From an uncultured Muribaculaceae bacterium (lineage in GTDB: Bacteria; Bacteroidota; Bacteroidia; Bacteroidales; Muribaculaceae): 9,907 nt of DNA. Below are positions 1 to 8,344 of this stretch, in pieces. Positions within the stretch are counted from its first letter, which is position 1. Every line of letters starts with the position of its first letter. A program made the translations under genes and the position numbers. The notes under the pieces were generated by a model. It had not been told where the DNA came from, made no database searches, and saw only the letters and a program-made list of their open reading frames with translations. The DNA lies in the NCBI GenBank assembly GCA_910586475.1, contig CAJUHM010000010.1, positions 41,911 through 51,817 on the forward strand, in the 5' to 3' direction.

Positions 1-1
1 C

Positions 2-2785
2 CTGATGCTTGAAGAAGGAACTGTCTATAAACTGACTTTCAAATACTACGCATACTACGGCTTCGGAAGCAAATTCAGAGTGGCCATCGGTTCAGACCCG
101 ACCGTCGACGACATGGATTCTGAAATCCTCTACAAAGAAACCGTTTCCAGTTTCGCAGACCGTCCCGGAATCACGCAGACCGTCTATTTCGCTCCCCGCG
201 AAGGAGACCGCTTCATCGGATTCCATCATATTTCCGAAACGATGGAACATCTTTCTATCGACGACATCCACGTCGAAGCATACTGTTCCGCAGAAATTCC
301 CGCAGCTGTCGAAAACCTCACTGCCCTGAAAAAATCTGACACTGAAGTCCAGCTCAACTTCACTCTGCCGGCAGTCTCTGCCGGCCGCACTCCACTCCAG
401 GGACCGCTGACAGTCAATATCTATAAGAACGGATCGGCCGAACCGTGCGCCACTCTGTCCGACAAAAACCCGGCCGAGAAAATCACTTGGATCGACAGCT
501 CTGTCGCCCAGTCTGTCCACACCTACCGTGTCGTGGCCTCCAACTCCTTCGGCGACGGATATGAAGCCGAAACCTCTATCGACATGCGCAAAGGCGAACC
601 CGTCGCAGTCCAGTCTCTTCAGGCAACTCTCATAAACCCGAATCAGGTCTACCTCGAATGGCCTGCCTCTACAGCGTCTGTCGACGACAGCGGACGCCCG
701 ATCGACCTTGAAAACCTCCGCTACCTCGTCTACAAACCCGTTCCCGACGAAGACGGAAACACCGAATACCGACTCCTCGGACGCGACCTCAAGGAATGCC
801 ATTTCATCGACAACGATCCCAAAGCCGGACTTGGCGACGGCCTGCAGTCTCTCATGTACTACGTTGCGCCCGTCAACGCCGATGCAGAAGGCTATGCAAC
901 CGCTTCTAACCTACTGACTGTCGGCGAAAGCCGTACCCTGCCCTACGAGGAATCATGGCCCCACCAGACCATGAGCAACGGCCCGTGGTTCAGAACCGCA
1001 CCCTACGGAGCGACATGGTATATCCGCTACAAAGGCTACGACCCATTGGTCGACGGTTTTGACGGCTCTGGCGTCGCGACATGCGAGACCGACCGCGACA
1101 TGAAATTCGGCTCGGGTGGATTCCTTTCGCCCCGACTCGACCTGACACTCGCCACCTCCCCCGTACTCACCTTCTACATGTATCAGGGACCCGAATATCA
1201 GAGCGGAGTGCAGCTTGCCGTCGGCGTTGACTTCGGTGACGGACGGCAGCACCTCATCCCGGGTGCCACCTATAACGCACACGCCGAGGAAGCCGGATGG
1301 AAAGAAATCACAGTGCCGCTCAACGACTACACTTCGCACAGCTCTGTCTCGATCGCATTCTACGGCTATGTCGTTCCGGAAAACTCGATCCACATCGACA
1401 AAGTCTCGGTCAGCGGCGTAGCTAACGCTTCCGAACTCGCCCTCACGGCAATTGGCGGCGCTGACGATTGCCGCACCGGAATCGAATCGACCTTCAATCT
1501 CGAAATCGCCAACAAAGGCTCTGTCAGCTCCGGTGAATTCTCTGTCGAAATGCTTGCCGACGGCCGCAGCATCGAAACCCGCAAAGTCAGAGCTCTCGCA
1601 AGCGGTCAGACCTGTTCGGTGCCGTTCAGCTTCATTCCCGGCGAAGAGTCTGCCGACAAAATCGTAGACCTGACTTTCAACATGAAAGACTGCGACAAAT
1701 CCGACACTAACAATGCCAACAACTCGCTTTCCCACAAAGTCGCCGTAAAACAAGCCAACAGCTACAGTCTCAGCAAACTCGCCGGATCGATCAATGCCGA
1801 CAACATTGAACTCAACTGGAGTGTGCCCGACGAATCTGCCTTCCCCGAATCGTTTATCGACAATCTTGAATCCTACAGAAGCTTCTCGATCACTGGCGCC
1901 GGTGCTTGGACAGTCTACGACGGAGACATGGCCTACAACTCAATCATGATGGACGGAAGCGGCAACCGCTTCGAATGGGAAAACTGCCACGAGAAACAGG
2001 CATTCATCGTCTTCGACAACTCGAATTTCAGCAACGCCATCTTCAAAGCGCAGTCCGGCAACAAATTCTTCGCCGCTTGGCCCGCTTCTGCCTCATCCAA
2101 CGATGACTGGCTGATCTCTCCCCAGCTCCCCGGCACAGCTCAGCTGATCTCTTTCTTCGCTCGTTCGCTCCAGGAGGGCAACGACGCCTTCGAAGTGCTC
2201 GTATCCGACGCCGGAAACTCCCCGGAGGAATTCACCTGCATCACTGGCGCAGTCCCCGTCAGCACCACTGCCGAATGGACTCTCTACCACTTCATTCTTC
2301 CTGAAGGAACGCGCCATTTTGCCATCCGCTACATCGGCACCGACGGACAGGGCATGATGATCGACGACATCATGTACTACGGAACTCCGGTCCCCGAGGG
2401 CTACTACATCTACCGCAACGGCGTCAGACTCAACCAGTCCCCGATCAACGCCCTCTCTTATAAGGATTCAGACATTCGCGCCAACCAGACCTACGTCTAT
2501 AACGTCGCCCCTGTCTACAACGGAATCGAAATGGAAAAATCCGACGACTTCATAGCTGAAACAAGCGCGATAGGCTCGGTTTCGACAGACTCTTCAATCC
2601 GTGTCAACGCAATCAGCGGAGGCATCGAAATCTCCGGAGCTGCCGGACGTCAGGTCAGAATCCATTCGGTCGACGGCCGCTGTCTGGCAACAATGACAGC
2701 CTCCGACCCCCACCGCATTGAAATAGCCCCAGGCATCTACATCGTTTCAGTCGGCGAGATGAAAGTCAAGGTTGCCGTCCGATGA
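2..2785 (+). CDS. Large secreted FN3 / choice-of-anchor-J multidomain protein, 5'-truncated
   Basis: The frame is open to the left edge (codon 2-4 is CTG), so the N-terminus and any signal peptide lie outside and the ATG at 5 is probably internal. Counting from that ATG (926 residues): the end of a beta-rich anchor-J-like domain (about 1-92, closing with LSIDDIHVE), two FN3-like domains (about 95-200 and 200-305), a jelly-roll-like region (about 310-475), a CARDB-like Ig fold (about 478-580, closing with NNANNSLSHKVAV), then a second anchor-J-like domain with DDWLISP at 700 and MMIDDIMYYG near 785, an FN3-like segment (YYIYRNGVRL), and a C-terminal tail ending GIYIVSVGEMKVKVAVR. That tail resembles type IX secretion (Por) sorting domains, so the protein is inferred to be exported and cell-surface attached or released. 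No catalytic motif is visible; adhesion or glycan binding is only a guess. It is a diverged paralogue of the next gene. Confidence 0.85.
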   Translation: MMLEEGTVYKLTFKYYAYYGFGSKFRVAIGSDPTVDDMDSEILYKETVSSFADRPGITQTVYFAPREGDRFIGFHHISETMEHLSIDDIHVEAYCSAEIPAAVENLTALKKSDTEVQLNFTLPAVSAGRTPLQGPLTVNIYKNGSAEPCATLSDKNPAEKITWIDSSVAQSVHTYRVVASNSFGDGYEAETSIDMRKGEPVAVQSLQATLINPNQVYLEWPASTASVDDSGRPIDLENLRYLVYKPVPDEDGNTEYRLLGRDLKECHFIDNDPKAGLGDGLQSLMYYVAPVNADAEGYATASNLLTVGESRTLPYEESWPHQTMSNGPWFRTAPYGATWYIRYKGYDPLVDGFDGSGVATCETDRDMKFGSGGFLSPRLDLTLATSPVLTFYMYQGPEYQSGVQLAVGVDFGDGRQHLIPGATYNAHAEEAGWKEITVPLNDYTSHSSVSIAFYGYVVPENSIHIDKVSVSGVANASELALTAIGGADDCRTGIESTFNLEIANKGSVSSGEFSVEMLADGRSIETRKVRALASGQTCSVPFSFIPGEESADKIVDLTFNMKDCDKSDTNNANNSLSHKVAVKQANSYSLSKLAGSINADNIELNWSVPDESAFPESFIDNLESYRSFSITGAGAWTVYDGDMAYNSIMMDGSGNRFEWENCHEKQAFIVFDNSNFSNAIFKAQSGNKFFAAWPASASSNDDWLISPQLPGTAQLISFFARSLQEGNDAFEVLVSDAGNSPEEFTCITGAVPVSTTAEWTLYHFILPEGTRHFAIRYIGTDGQGMMIDDIMYYGTPVPEGYYIYRNGVRLNQSPINALSYKDSDIRANQTYVYNVAPVYNGIEMEKSDDFIAETSAIGSVSTDSSIRVNAISGGIEISGAAGRQVRIHSVDGRCLATMTASDPHRIEIAPGIYIVSVGEMKVKVAVR

Positions 2786-3032
2786 CCCCTCCCTCTCTCC
2801 TCCATCTTAAATTCGCTCTGTTTTTTTAACAGACAATCAGAAATCCAATAACGAAACAATTCACAACGAATTATTCAGTCTGGCCGCCAGTGCCCTTGCG
2901 TAGAAGCAGGGCACTGTGCCGGCTTCGACGGCAGATCCGGCAGTCCCGGACCTCACGTCAGCTGCGCCGCCGGGGGGACCAACTGACCCCGGACCGGCTC
3001 AGAAACAAACACTGAACCCATCAACAACTCTC
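2786..3032 (+). other. Intergenic spacer with a GC-rich, hairpin-forming leader
   Basis: Spacer of 247 nt between the two adhesin-like genes. The left part is pyrimidine- then A/T-rich and holds a small TCTGTT/AACAGA inverted repeat (2817-2822 / 2828-2833) around a T run, too weak to call a terminator. From about 2884 the base composition changes sharply to GC-rich, and four successive hairpins can be drawn: 2888-2896 with 2908-2916 (9 bp, plus 2 bp across a one-base bulge), 2917-2921 with 2929-2933, 2936-2940 with 2946-2950, and 2970-2975 with 2987-2992. The last 32 nt before the ATG at 3033 are A/C-rich and unstructured. A GTG at 2916 is in frame with the next gene, but that extension would run through these hairpins and place a Pro/Ala-rich stretch ahead of the signal peptide, so I treat the region as untranslated. 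It matches no riboswitch I recognise. Confidence 0.45.
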
Positions 3033-6000
3033 ATGAACAGAAAACTCCCAACCATAATCATGATTGCCGCAGCCGCTTCGACTCTGGCAATCAACGCCAT
3101 TGGTTTTGACTCGGAACTGGTGCGCAGATCTTCGGCCGAACCGCCGGCATCAATTCCTGCCGCAGCCTGCGCCCTGAAAGGAAACGCTTTAACCATCCAC
3201 GGACAGAAAAGCGCGACTCCAGACAATCCCCTGACCATACATTCCGGCAAAACTCCCTACGCATCGGCCCTCGCCGAAAACGCCGAAACAATCTTCGAAA
3301 TGCATCCCTCGGAAGAGGAATTCGCCGCCTGCACCGTAATCGACGGCAACAACGACGGCTTTAAGATCAAATACGACGTCCACTACGGACTGGACGGTAA
3401 CCTCTTTGACTGGCCGATCTACTACAACAACAGAAGCACCACTCCCATAGCGACATCCGACGCCGATGAATGGATCGTCACCCCGCCGGTCTATCTCGAC
3501 AACATTGAAAACCTCTACGGCATTTCAATCGAAGCCCAGACTACCACTTCGTTGATGAGAGAGTCTTTCCAGATCATTCTTGCCGAATCCGACGACCTCG
3601 AAAGCCTGCGCAACAGCAAAATTGTAATGGACGAACCGGCAATCGACAATGCCAACTACGAGACATTCGCTTCATCATTCGGAATCACCTCTCCTGGCTA
3701 CTACCGCTTCGCCATCCACATCAACTCCTCTGTCGACAAAGGATGGCGTCTTGCGCTGCGAAACCTCAAAGTGACCACAACCGAAAAATCGACAAACGTG
3801 CCCGCAAGCTGCAGTGATCTCCGACTGATCCCCGACGAAAACGGCGAGCTGACAGCAACGGTAATGTTCACTATGCCCTCGACCTACGTCAACAAAACCA
3901 AAATCCCGGCCGACGAAACCATCACCGCCAGGATCGTGACCAGCGCCGAAACTGCTGAAGTGAAAGGCAAACCGGGCGAACTCATTCAGAAAAAAGTGGC
4001 GACAGCCGATGGCGCTAACTTGATCACTGTCTCATTCAGCAACGCCAACGGACCGGGAGAATCGACCAAAGGGACCGTATCCTGCGGCATCGACATCCCC
4101 TCCGATCCCGTTGTCAGCACAACCGTCTCCGACGACAACATGGATATGGTCCTGCGCTGGGATCCCGTCACGACAGGCAATAACGGAGGCATCGTTCCGC
4201 AAAACGGACTCACCTACAACATCTACCGCTACGCGACAACCGACGAATCCGGAATGTGGATCCTCTTCGAAGAGGGGCTGACCGAATGTGAATATCATGT
4301 CATCGCCGAAACATACTCTCAGCAGCTCTATCAGGTCATGGTGTCCGCTGCAAACGAAAAAGGCGAAAGCACGGGCAACGCCAGAGCCTACTCTTCCGCT
4401 GTGCTCGGAACGCCCCATAAGCTCCCGGCCAACGAAACCTTCCCCGAAAAGACTATGACCTACGAAGGATTGCTCATCGACTACCCCGACGACAGCTACA
4501 CCGCTCTCTGGGCGCTCGACAACCCGGCGAACATCGGAATCAGCGACGGTCCACAGACCGCACTGATGTGCCTGGTCATGCAGGCCGGCAACGAAGGCAA
4601 AGGCTATGCCGAACTCCCGAAATTCTCGACCAAAGGATGCGCCAACGCACGGGTGCGCCTCCTGACATACATCTGCAGCGCCACTCCCCGCACTGAACTC
4701 AGAATCCATTCGACCGAAGGCCGGGACAATGGCGACCTACTCGGCGTGATCACCTCCGACTCCGGTTCCGGATGGTGCGAACTGCTTTTCGAAGTCCCCG
4801 AAAAATATCTCGACAGAGGATGGATCGTTGTCAGCATGGACATCGACTGCCCGCAGGTCGGCCAGGTATTCGCCTTAGGCGGCTACAGCATCTACGAAAA
4901 TCAGCCCCGTGACCTCGCCGTCAGCCGTCTGTCGCTCCCGTCCTACATCTGCCTGGGCGACGAAATGGAAATCACGGCAACCGTCGAAAACCGCGGATGC
5001 GACCCGCTCAAAGCCCCCGGAATCAAAGGCGAGATCCGCGAAAACGGACAGCTCATTCAGCGAATCGACTTCAGCTATGATCCCGTGACACTCGCCGAAG
5101 GCGAAACTACGCCCTACTCCGCTAAACTGCGCTTCACCAACGCCGACCTCGTCGACAAAGACCTGACCGTCTGCGTTAGTCTCGACGACAGCGACGACGA
5201 CAGCTCCAACAACGAGCAGTCTGCTGAATTCAGAGTCGGACTCGGAGCCCTCCCCGTTGTCAGCGATCTGAAAGCCGAAGGAACGCCCGAAAGCGAAGAA
5301 GTCTCTCTGACATGGACCAACCCCTATGCCCGCGGATTTGTCGACACTTTCGAGGACTACCCCCACGGAAACCACGACTATAATCTCGGCGAATGGAAAA
5401 ACATTGACTTCGACGGAGCCAACACCTATGTGACTGAAGGATTCGATCTTCCGGACCCCGGACAGCCGAAAGCCTTCCAGGCAATCAACACCTTCAAATG
5501 CCAAATGCTGGGCATGAACCAGCCCTCAGGCGACTCATTCCTGATCGCATTCTCCCCCGAAGGCAAACAGGCCGATGACTGGTTGATCTCGCCCGAAGTG
5601 AAAGGCGGTTCCGAACTGAGCTTCTATATAACATCCCTCTCAGGCTACTTCCCCGAAACTGTAGAGATAATGTACTCCTCGACCAACGACGATCTCGACT
5701 CATTCACACCCGCCGGATCCATAATTCTCGATGAGGCCGGCTGGGGTCTCTACACCGGCAACATTCCCGACGATGCGAAATACTTCGCGATCCACTACGT
5801 CAGCAACGACAAGTTCGGCATATGCATCGACGACATCGCCTACTCGCCCGTTACTGCACCCGTCGAAATAACCGGATGGAATCTCTACAAAAACGGACTT
5901 CTCCTCCGTCAGGACATGACAGAGACCCGCGCAAACGATTCTGCCCCGGACGCAAACGCTCTCTACCGCTATAATGTCGCGGCTGTAGGGCTCCGCAAAG

Positions 6001-6275
6001 GCATCCAGATGGAATTCCCCTTGAGCACGACTGCGGACTACACACGCAACCCCGCATCCGTCGATTTCGTGACCGTCGACAACGTCCGCATCCATGTCGA
6101 AGGACAGAATCTCATCGTCAGCGGTTGCAAAGACAGATCTGTCGAGACTGTCAGCCTCGCCGGAATCCGCCTCCAGTCGACACCCTCGGCTCCCGAAACC
6201 CTCAGCATCCCCCTCTCCGCCGGCGTCTACATTGTGACCATCGATGGCAAATCCCACAAAGTCATAATCCCCTGA
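3033..6275 (+). CDS. Large secreted FN3 / choice-of-anchor-J / CARDB-like multidomain protein with T9SS-type tail
   Basis: I chose the ATG at 3033 (1080 residues) because it begins a clean signal peptide: MNRK, then an Ala/Ile-rich hydrophobic stretch at about 5-21, with no lipobox cysteine. An in-frame GTG at 2916 would bury this under 39 Pro/Ala-rich residues. Modules in order: anchor-J-like domain (DEWIVTPP at 145-152), FN3-like domains (about 255-350 and 351-460; TYNIYRYA), jelly-roll-like region (about 463-620), CARDB-like Ig fold (about 626-735; DDDSSNNEQSAEF), second anchor-J-like domain (FEDYP, then DDWLISPE from 848 and ICIDDIAY near 932), FN3-like segment (WNLYKNGLLL) and a tail ending AGVYIVTIDGKSHKVIIP, typical of type IX secretion sorting domains. 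The protein is inferred to be surface-exposed or secreted; binding target unknown. The order matches the preceding gene, so the pair arose by duplication. No enzyme motif seen. Confidence 0.88.
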   Translation: MNRKLPTIIMIAAAASTLAINAIGFDSELVRRSSAEPPASIPAAACALKGNALTIHGQKSATPDNPLTIHSGKTPYASALAENAETIFEMHPSEEEFAACTVIDGNNDGFKIKYDVHYGLDGNLFDWPIYYNNRSTTPIATSDADEWIVTPPVYLDNIENLYGISIEAQTTTSLMRESFQIILAESDDLESLRNSKIVMDEPAIDNANYETFASSFGITSPGYYRFAIHINSSVDKGWRLALRNLKVTTTEKSTNVPASCSDLRLIPDENGELTATVMFTMPSTYVNKTKIPADETITARIVTSAETAEVKGKPGELIQKKVATADGANLITVSFSNANGPGESTKGTVSCGIDIPSDPVVSTTVSDDNMDMVLRWDPVTTGNNGGIVPQNGLTYNIYRYATTDESGMWILFEEGLTECEYHVIAETYSQQLYQVMVSAANEKGESTGNARAYSSAVLGTPHKLPANETFPEKTMTYEGLLIDYPDDSYTALWALDNPANIGISDGPQTALMCLVMQAGNEGKGYAELPKFSTKGCANARVRLLTYICSATPRTELRIHSTEGRDNGDLLGVITSDSGSGWCELLFEVPEKYLDRGWIVVSMDIDCPQVGQVFALGGYSIYENQPRDLAVSRLSLPSYICLGDEMEITATVENRGCDPLKAPGIKGEIRENGQLIQRIDFSYDPVTLAEGETTPYSAKLRFTNADLVDKDLTVCVSLDDSDDDSSNNEQSAEFRVGLGALPVVSDLKAEGTPESEEVSLTWTNPYARGFVDTFEDYPHGNHDYNLGEWKNIDFDGANTYVTEGFDLPDPGQPKAFQAINTFKCQMLGMNQPSGDSFLIAFSPEGKQADDWLISPEVKGGSELSFYITSLSGYFPETVEIMYSSTNDDLDSFTPAGSIILDEAGWGLYTGNIPDDAKYFAIHYVSNDKFGICIDDIAYSPVTAPVEITGWNLYKNGLLLRQDMTETRANDSAPDANALYRYNVAAVGLRKGIQMEFPLSTTADYTRNPASVDFVTVDNVRIHVEGQNLIVSGCKDRSVETVSLAGIRLQSTPSAPETLSIPLSAGVYIVTIDGKSHKVIIP

Positions 6276-6299
6276 CGCCCGGCATCAAGCCAGCTGTAA

Positions 6300-6351
6300 A
6301 TCAATAAAAATCCCGGCTCGCTTCAGACTGCGAGCCGGGATTTTTATTGAT
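6300..6351. terminator. Bidirectional intrinsic terminator between convergent genes
   Basis: Perfect inverted repeat: arm 6300-6321 pairs with 6330-6351 (22 bp) around the 8-nt loop 6322-6329. The core is GC-rich (CCCGGCTCGC/GCGAGCCGGG), flanked by A5 on the left and T5 on the right, so it has a U-tract on either strand. It lies 24 nt past the stop of the + strand adhesin-like gene and 14 nt past the stop of the - strand glutamine synthetase gene, and would terminate both. Confidence 0.93.
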
Positions 6352-6365
6352 CGATATAACCACAT

Positions 6366-7871
6366 TCAGACGTGGAAATACGTCTCGACAAGTGATTTCA
6401 TCAGTTCCGGATCATTTTTCGCACGCTCATGAAGCGAAACATCGTCAAACGCCTTCAGCTTGCCGATGACCGAATCGATCAGACGGCAATCGAAGACACC
6501 GCGCTCCTCGAAGACCGGACGGGCCTGCTCAAGAGCCCCGGCGCTTTCCACACACGACGACGGCAGATGATCAAGCGCCGAAAGACGTGCCGCATTCTCC
6601 GCACGATGAATATCGACATCGACATACGTCTCATGAGCCTTCCCGAGCGGATCGGCCATTTCCCATCCGTGGCGACACGCCACAGCGAGCGCCGCCATCA
6701 GATAGTAGATATTCGCCGAACCGTCGGCCGACCGGATCTCGACCGTCTGACGCCCGATGCCCGAACCCTCGGTCGCCGAAGAGCCACGGTTGACAGCCGC
6801 ACACATATCGCCCCCTGTCGTCCACCCCAGAGGCACTCTCACTAAAACCGAACGGTTTCTGTCGCCCCAGCAGATACTGGTCGGAGCCTCCTGATGAGGC
6901 ACCAGACGGAAATAAGCCGTCGGATTCGTATTGCCGAAAGCCGTCACGGCCCGTGCAAGATCCATCATGCCGGCAATTGCCGTCAGCGCGTCATTGCCGA
7001 GTTTTCCGTCGGAGCCGAGCATCACATTCCTGCCCTCCGCATCGACAAAACGCATATGGACATGAAGACCCGAACCGGCCTTGCCTGTTGTTATTTTCGG
7101 AGCAAACGTGACATCGAGTCCGTTGCGGTAGGCAAGATTCCTGATCACCCACTTCGCAAGCATCAGCTGATCCGCAGCCGACGTTGCCTCGACCGGCAGA
7201 AACTCGATCTCGTTCTGTTCATAGGTCATTCCGTCGAGATTGAAGTTTCCGACCTCGGAATGCCCATACTTGATGCGCCCCCCTGTTGCCGCTATATACG
7301 ACATGCAGAGCGCGCGAAAATCGCCTGTCTTGACAAAAGGAGCCGACTCATGATAGCCCTTCTGGTCACGCGCCGGAAATAACTGCTCCGTCGGATAGAT
7401 CACATAGTATTCGAGTTCACCCATCGCCTCAAACCGCAGACCAGTCACATCCGTAAATGCCCTGCAAGCCTTCTCGAGCGTATTGTCCGGCGAATTCGCC
7501 AGACGCTTTCCGTCCTTGTCAAAGAACGCACACAGCATCGTCAGCGTCGGAATCTCCGCAAACGGATCCCGGAATGCCGTCGAAAAACGCGGCATGACGT
7601 AAAGATCGCTGTTGCCCGGCTCGATATGTTCGAAAAGGCTCGACCCGTCCACGCGTTCGCCCTGACTCAGGATCGTGTCGAGATAGTCCGGATCATTTAT
7701 GACAAAGCTCAGTGTCTTCAGACGCCCGTCGCTGGCCGGATACATAAAATTAACCATTTCGATATTCTCGCTGATCACATAGCCGATCAGATCTTGTTTC
7801 GTAATCTCCGTCGCCGGCTTACCGAGCGTTGCGACGACATGGTTCTTATTGAGTGTTGTTTTGGAGTCCAT
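6366..7871 (-). CDS. glnA: Glutamine synthetase, type-I-like, divergent Bacteroidota form
   Basis: Makes glutamine from glutamate, ammonia and ATP in the cytoplasm (family function). At 501 residues it is slightly longer than typical GSI (about 470). Visible signatures: beta-grasp N-domain with a DGSSLF segment at 75-80; metal ligands GELEYY (E152, E154), GHSEVG (E206) and QNEIEF (E221), with about 7 extra residues between the last two compared with E. coli; FAPKITTGKAGSGLHVH with H270; NPTAYFRLVPHQEAP (R322, E328); DRNRS (R340) and VEIRSAD (E378, R380). The adenylylation loop (NLYDLP with the modifiable Tyr) is not recognisable, so GlnE-type control is unlikely. The position matching E. coli Arg355 is Thr376, and the usual NPY after the last motif reads NIYY; I recall similar sequences in Bacteroides relatives, so these look like clade features. 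The ATG at 7871 has an A/T-rich, SD-less upstream. It follows the DUF2007 gene by 21 nt, probably as one operon. A ligase with another substrate is possible but less likely. Confidence 0.93.
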   Translation of the reverse strand: MDSKTTLNKNHVVATLGKPATEITKQDLIGYVISENIEMVNFMYPASDGRLKTLSFVINDPDYLDTILSQGERVDGSSLFEHIEPGNSDLYVMPRFSTAFRDPFAEIPTLTMLCAFFDKDGKRLANSPDNTLEKACRAFTDVTGLRFEAMGELEYYVIYPTEQLFPARDQKGYHESAPFVKTGDFRALCMSYIAATGGRIKYGHSEVGNFNLDGMTYEQNEIEFLPVEATSAADQLMLAKWVIRNLAYRNGLDVTFAPKITTGKAGSGLHVHMRFVDAEGRNVMLGSDGKLGNDALTAIAGMMDLARAVTAFGNTNPTAYFRLVPHQEAPTSICWGDRNRSVLVRVPLGWTTGGDMCAAVNRGSSATEGSGIGRQTVEIRSADGSANIYYLMAALAVACRHGWEMADPLGKAHETYVDVDIHRAENAARLSALDHLPSSCVESAGALEQARPVFEERGVFDCRLIDSVIGKLKAFDDVSLHERAKNDPELMKSLVETYFHV

Positions 7872-7892
7872 AAAAACTATATGTAGTTGAGT

Positions 7893-8144
7893 TCAATCAC
7901 CATTAAAATTAAGAGATTCTATTATATCTGTCGCACGGTCAAGATCCCGCCTGCGGACCATCAGTCTCAACGAGCCGAGCGAAGAAAAGCCAATCGGATA
8001 AATCCGTGAAAACACGTCATTGTCGATTATTGCATTGATCCCATCATTCTCTAAAGCCGCAAGTGCAATCCGTGCCTCCGCATCGTTGGCAAACTCCCGG
8101 CAAAGGACAATCTCATTGGCCGCGTAATCATATTTCAGTGCCAT
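7893..8144 (-). CDS. Small DUF2007-type protein
   Basis: An 83-residue protein starting MALKYDYAANEIVLCREF. The pattern of a beta strand, then a helix with AEARIALAALENDGINAIIDND, then a second strand (LRLMVRRRDLDRATDII) matches the DUF2007 family (annotated as putative prokaryotic signal transducing protein), a ferredoxin-like fold built around one helix that sees an addition/deletion of amino-acid side chains at its C-terminus; the biochemical role is unknown. There is no signal peptide or membrane segment, so it is cytoplasmic. It ends 21 nt before the glutamine synthetase start on the same strand, so the two are probably co-transcribed; a role in nitrogen control is only inference from this position. 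The start is the only ATG that gives the full domain and lies after an A/T-rich leader. Confidence 0.85.
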   Translation of the reverse strand: MALKYDYAANEIVLCREFANDAEARIALAALENDGINAIIDNDVFSRIYPIGFSSLGSLRLMVRRRDLDRATDIIESLNFNGD

Positions 8145-8254
8145 AATTTATTAGAAATTTTTGTTGTTTTACTTATAAACCGTTTAAATTGTGATATTCA
8201 ATATAGAATTAATTACGAATTTAATTCAAACAGGTTCGTTCTTGGTCTATTGAA

Positions 8255-8288
8255 ATAAAAAGAGACTACTCGCATAGTCTCTTTTTAT
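8255..8288 (-). terminator. Intrinsic terminator upstream of the DUF2007-glutamine synthetase operon
   Basis: Perfect 14-bp inverted repeat, 8255-8268 with 8275-8288, around the 6-nt loop CTCGCA. On the - strand the stem GAGACTA/TAGTCTC is followed by T5 and further A/T. It is symmetric and could work in both directions, but no + strand gene ends here, so its purpose must concern - strand transcripts that begin upstream, most simply from the promoter at 8345-8377. Confidence 0.8.
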
Positions 8289-8340
8289 GAGTTTCCAATA
8301 GGTACAATTTCTAAGGTAAAAAAGATTGTGTTAGGTTTAC
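8255..8340 (-). ncRNA. Candidate small RNA or terminated leader
   Basis: The promoter at 8345-8377 predicts a start near 8337-8341 and the terminator at 8255-8288 predicts an end near 8253-8256, giving an RNA of about 80-90 nt. No start codon with a plausible frame is present in it. The 5' half is A/U-rich with little structure: only a weak ACAAT/ATTGT pairing is possible ahead of the terminator stem. The 5' half includes a U-run (complement of 8318-8325, UCUUUUUU) that can pair for 7 bp with the A-rich 5' foot of the terminator, a possible alternative fold. It resembles no RNA family I know. It could be a free trans-acting small RNA or the aborted leader of the downstream operon. Confidence 0.4.
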
Positions 8341-8344
8341 GCCA

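Noticed and set aside
92..802. Long - strand frames opposite the + strand adhesin-like genes (also 953-1753, 4032-4709, 4875-5504, 5700-6257)
   Set aside because: Their translations are Val/Asp/Gly/Phe/Arg-rich mirror products of codon bias in the real + strand genes, with no domain and no promoter.
2817..2833. Small inverted repeat with T run after the first gene
   Set aside because: Only 6 bp, A/T-rich, with the T run in the loop rather than after the stem, so not a credible terminator.
2884..2998. Cobalamin, TPP, SAM or SRP-type RNA
   Set aside because: None of the conserved core sequences of these RNAs is present despite the GC-rich hairpins.
2916..3032. In-frame GTG extension of the second adhesin-like gene
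   Set aside because: It would add 39 Pro/Ala/Thr-rich residues before a complete signal peptide and would overlap the GC-rich hairpins; the ATG at 3033 explains the N-terminus.
6429..6845. + strand frames opposite glutamine synthetase (also 6894-7382 and 7626-7886)
   Set aside because: Arg/His/Pro-rich shadows of a gene with all its catalytic motifs on the - strand.
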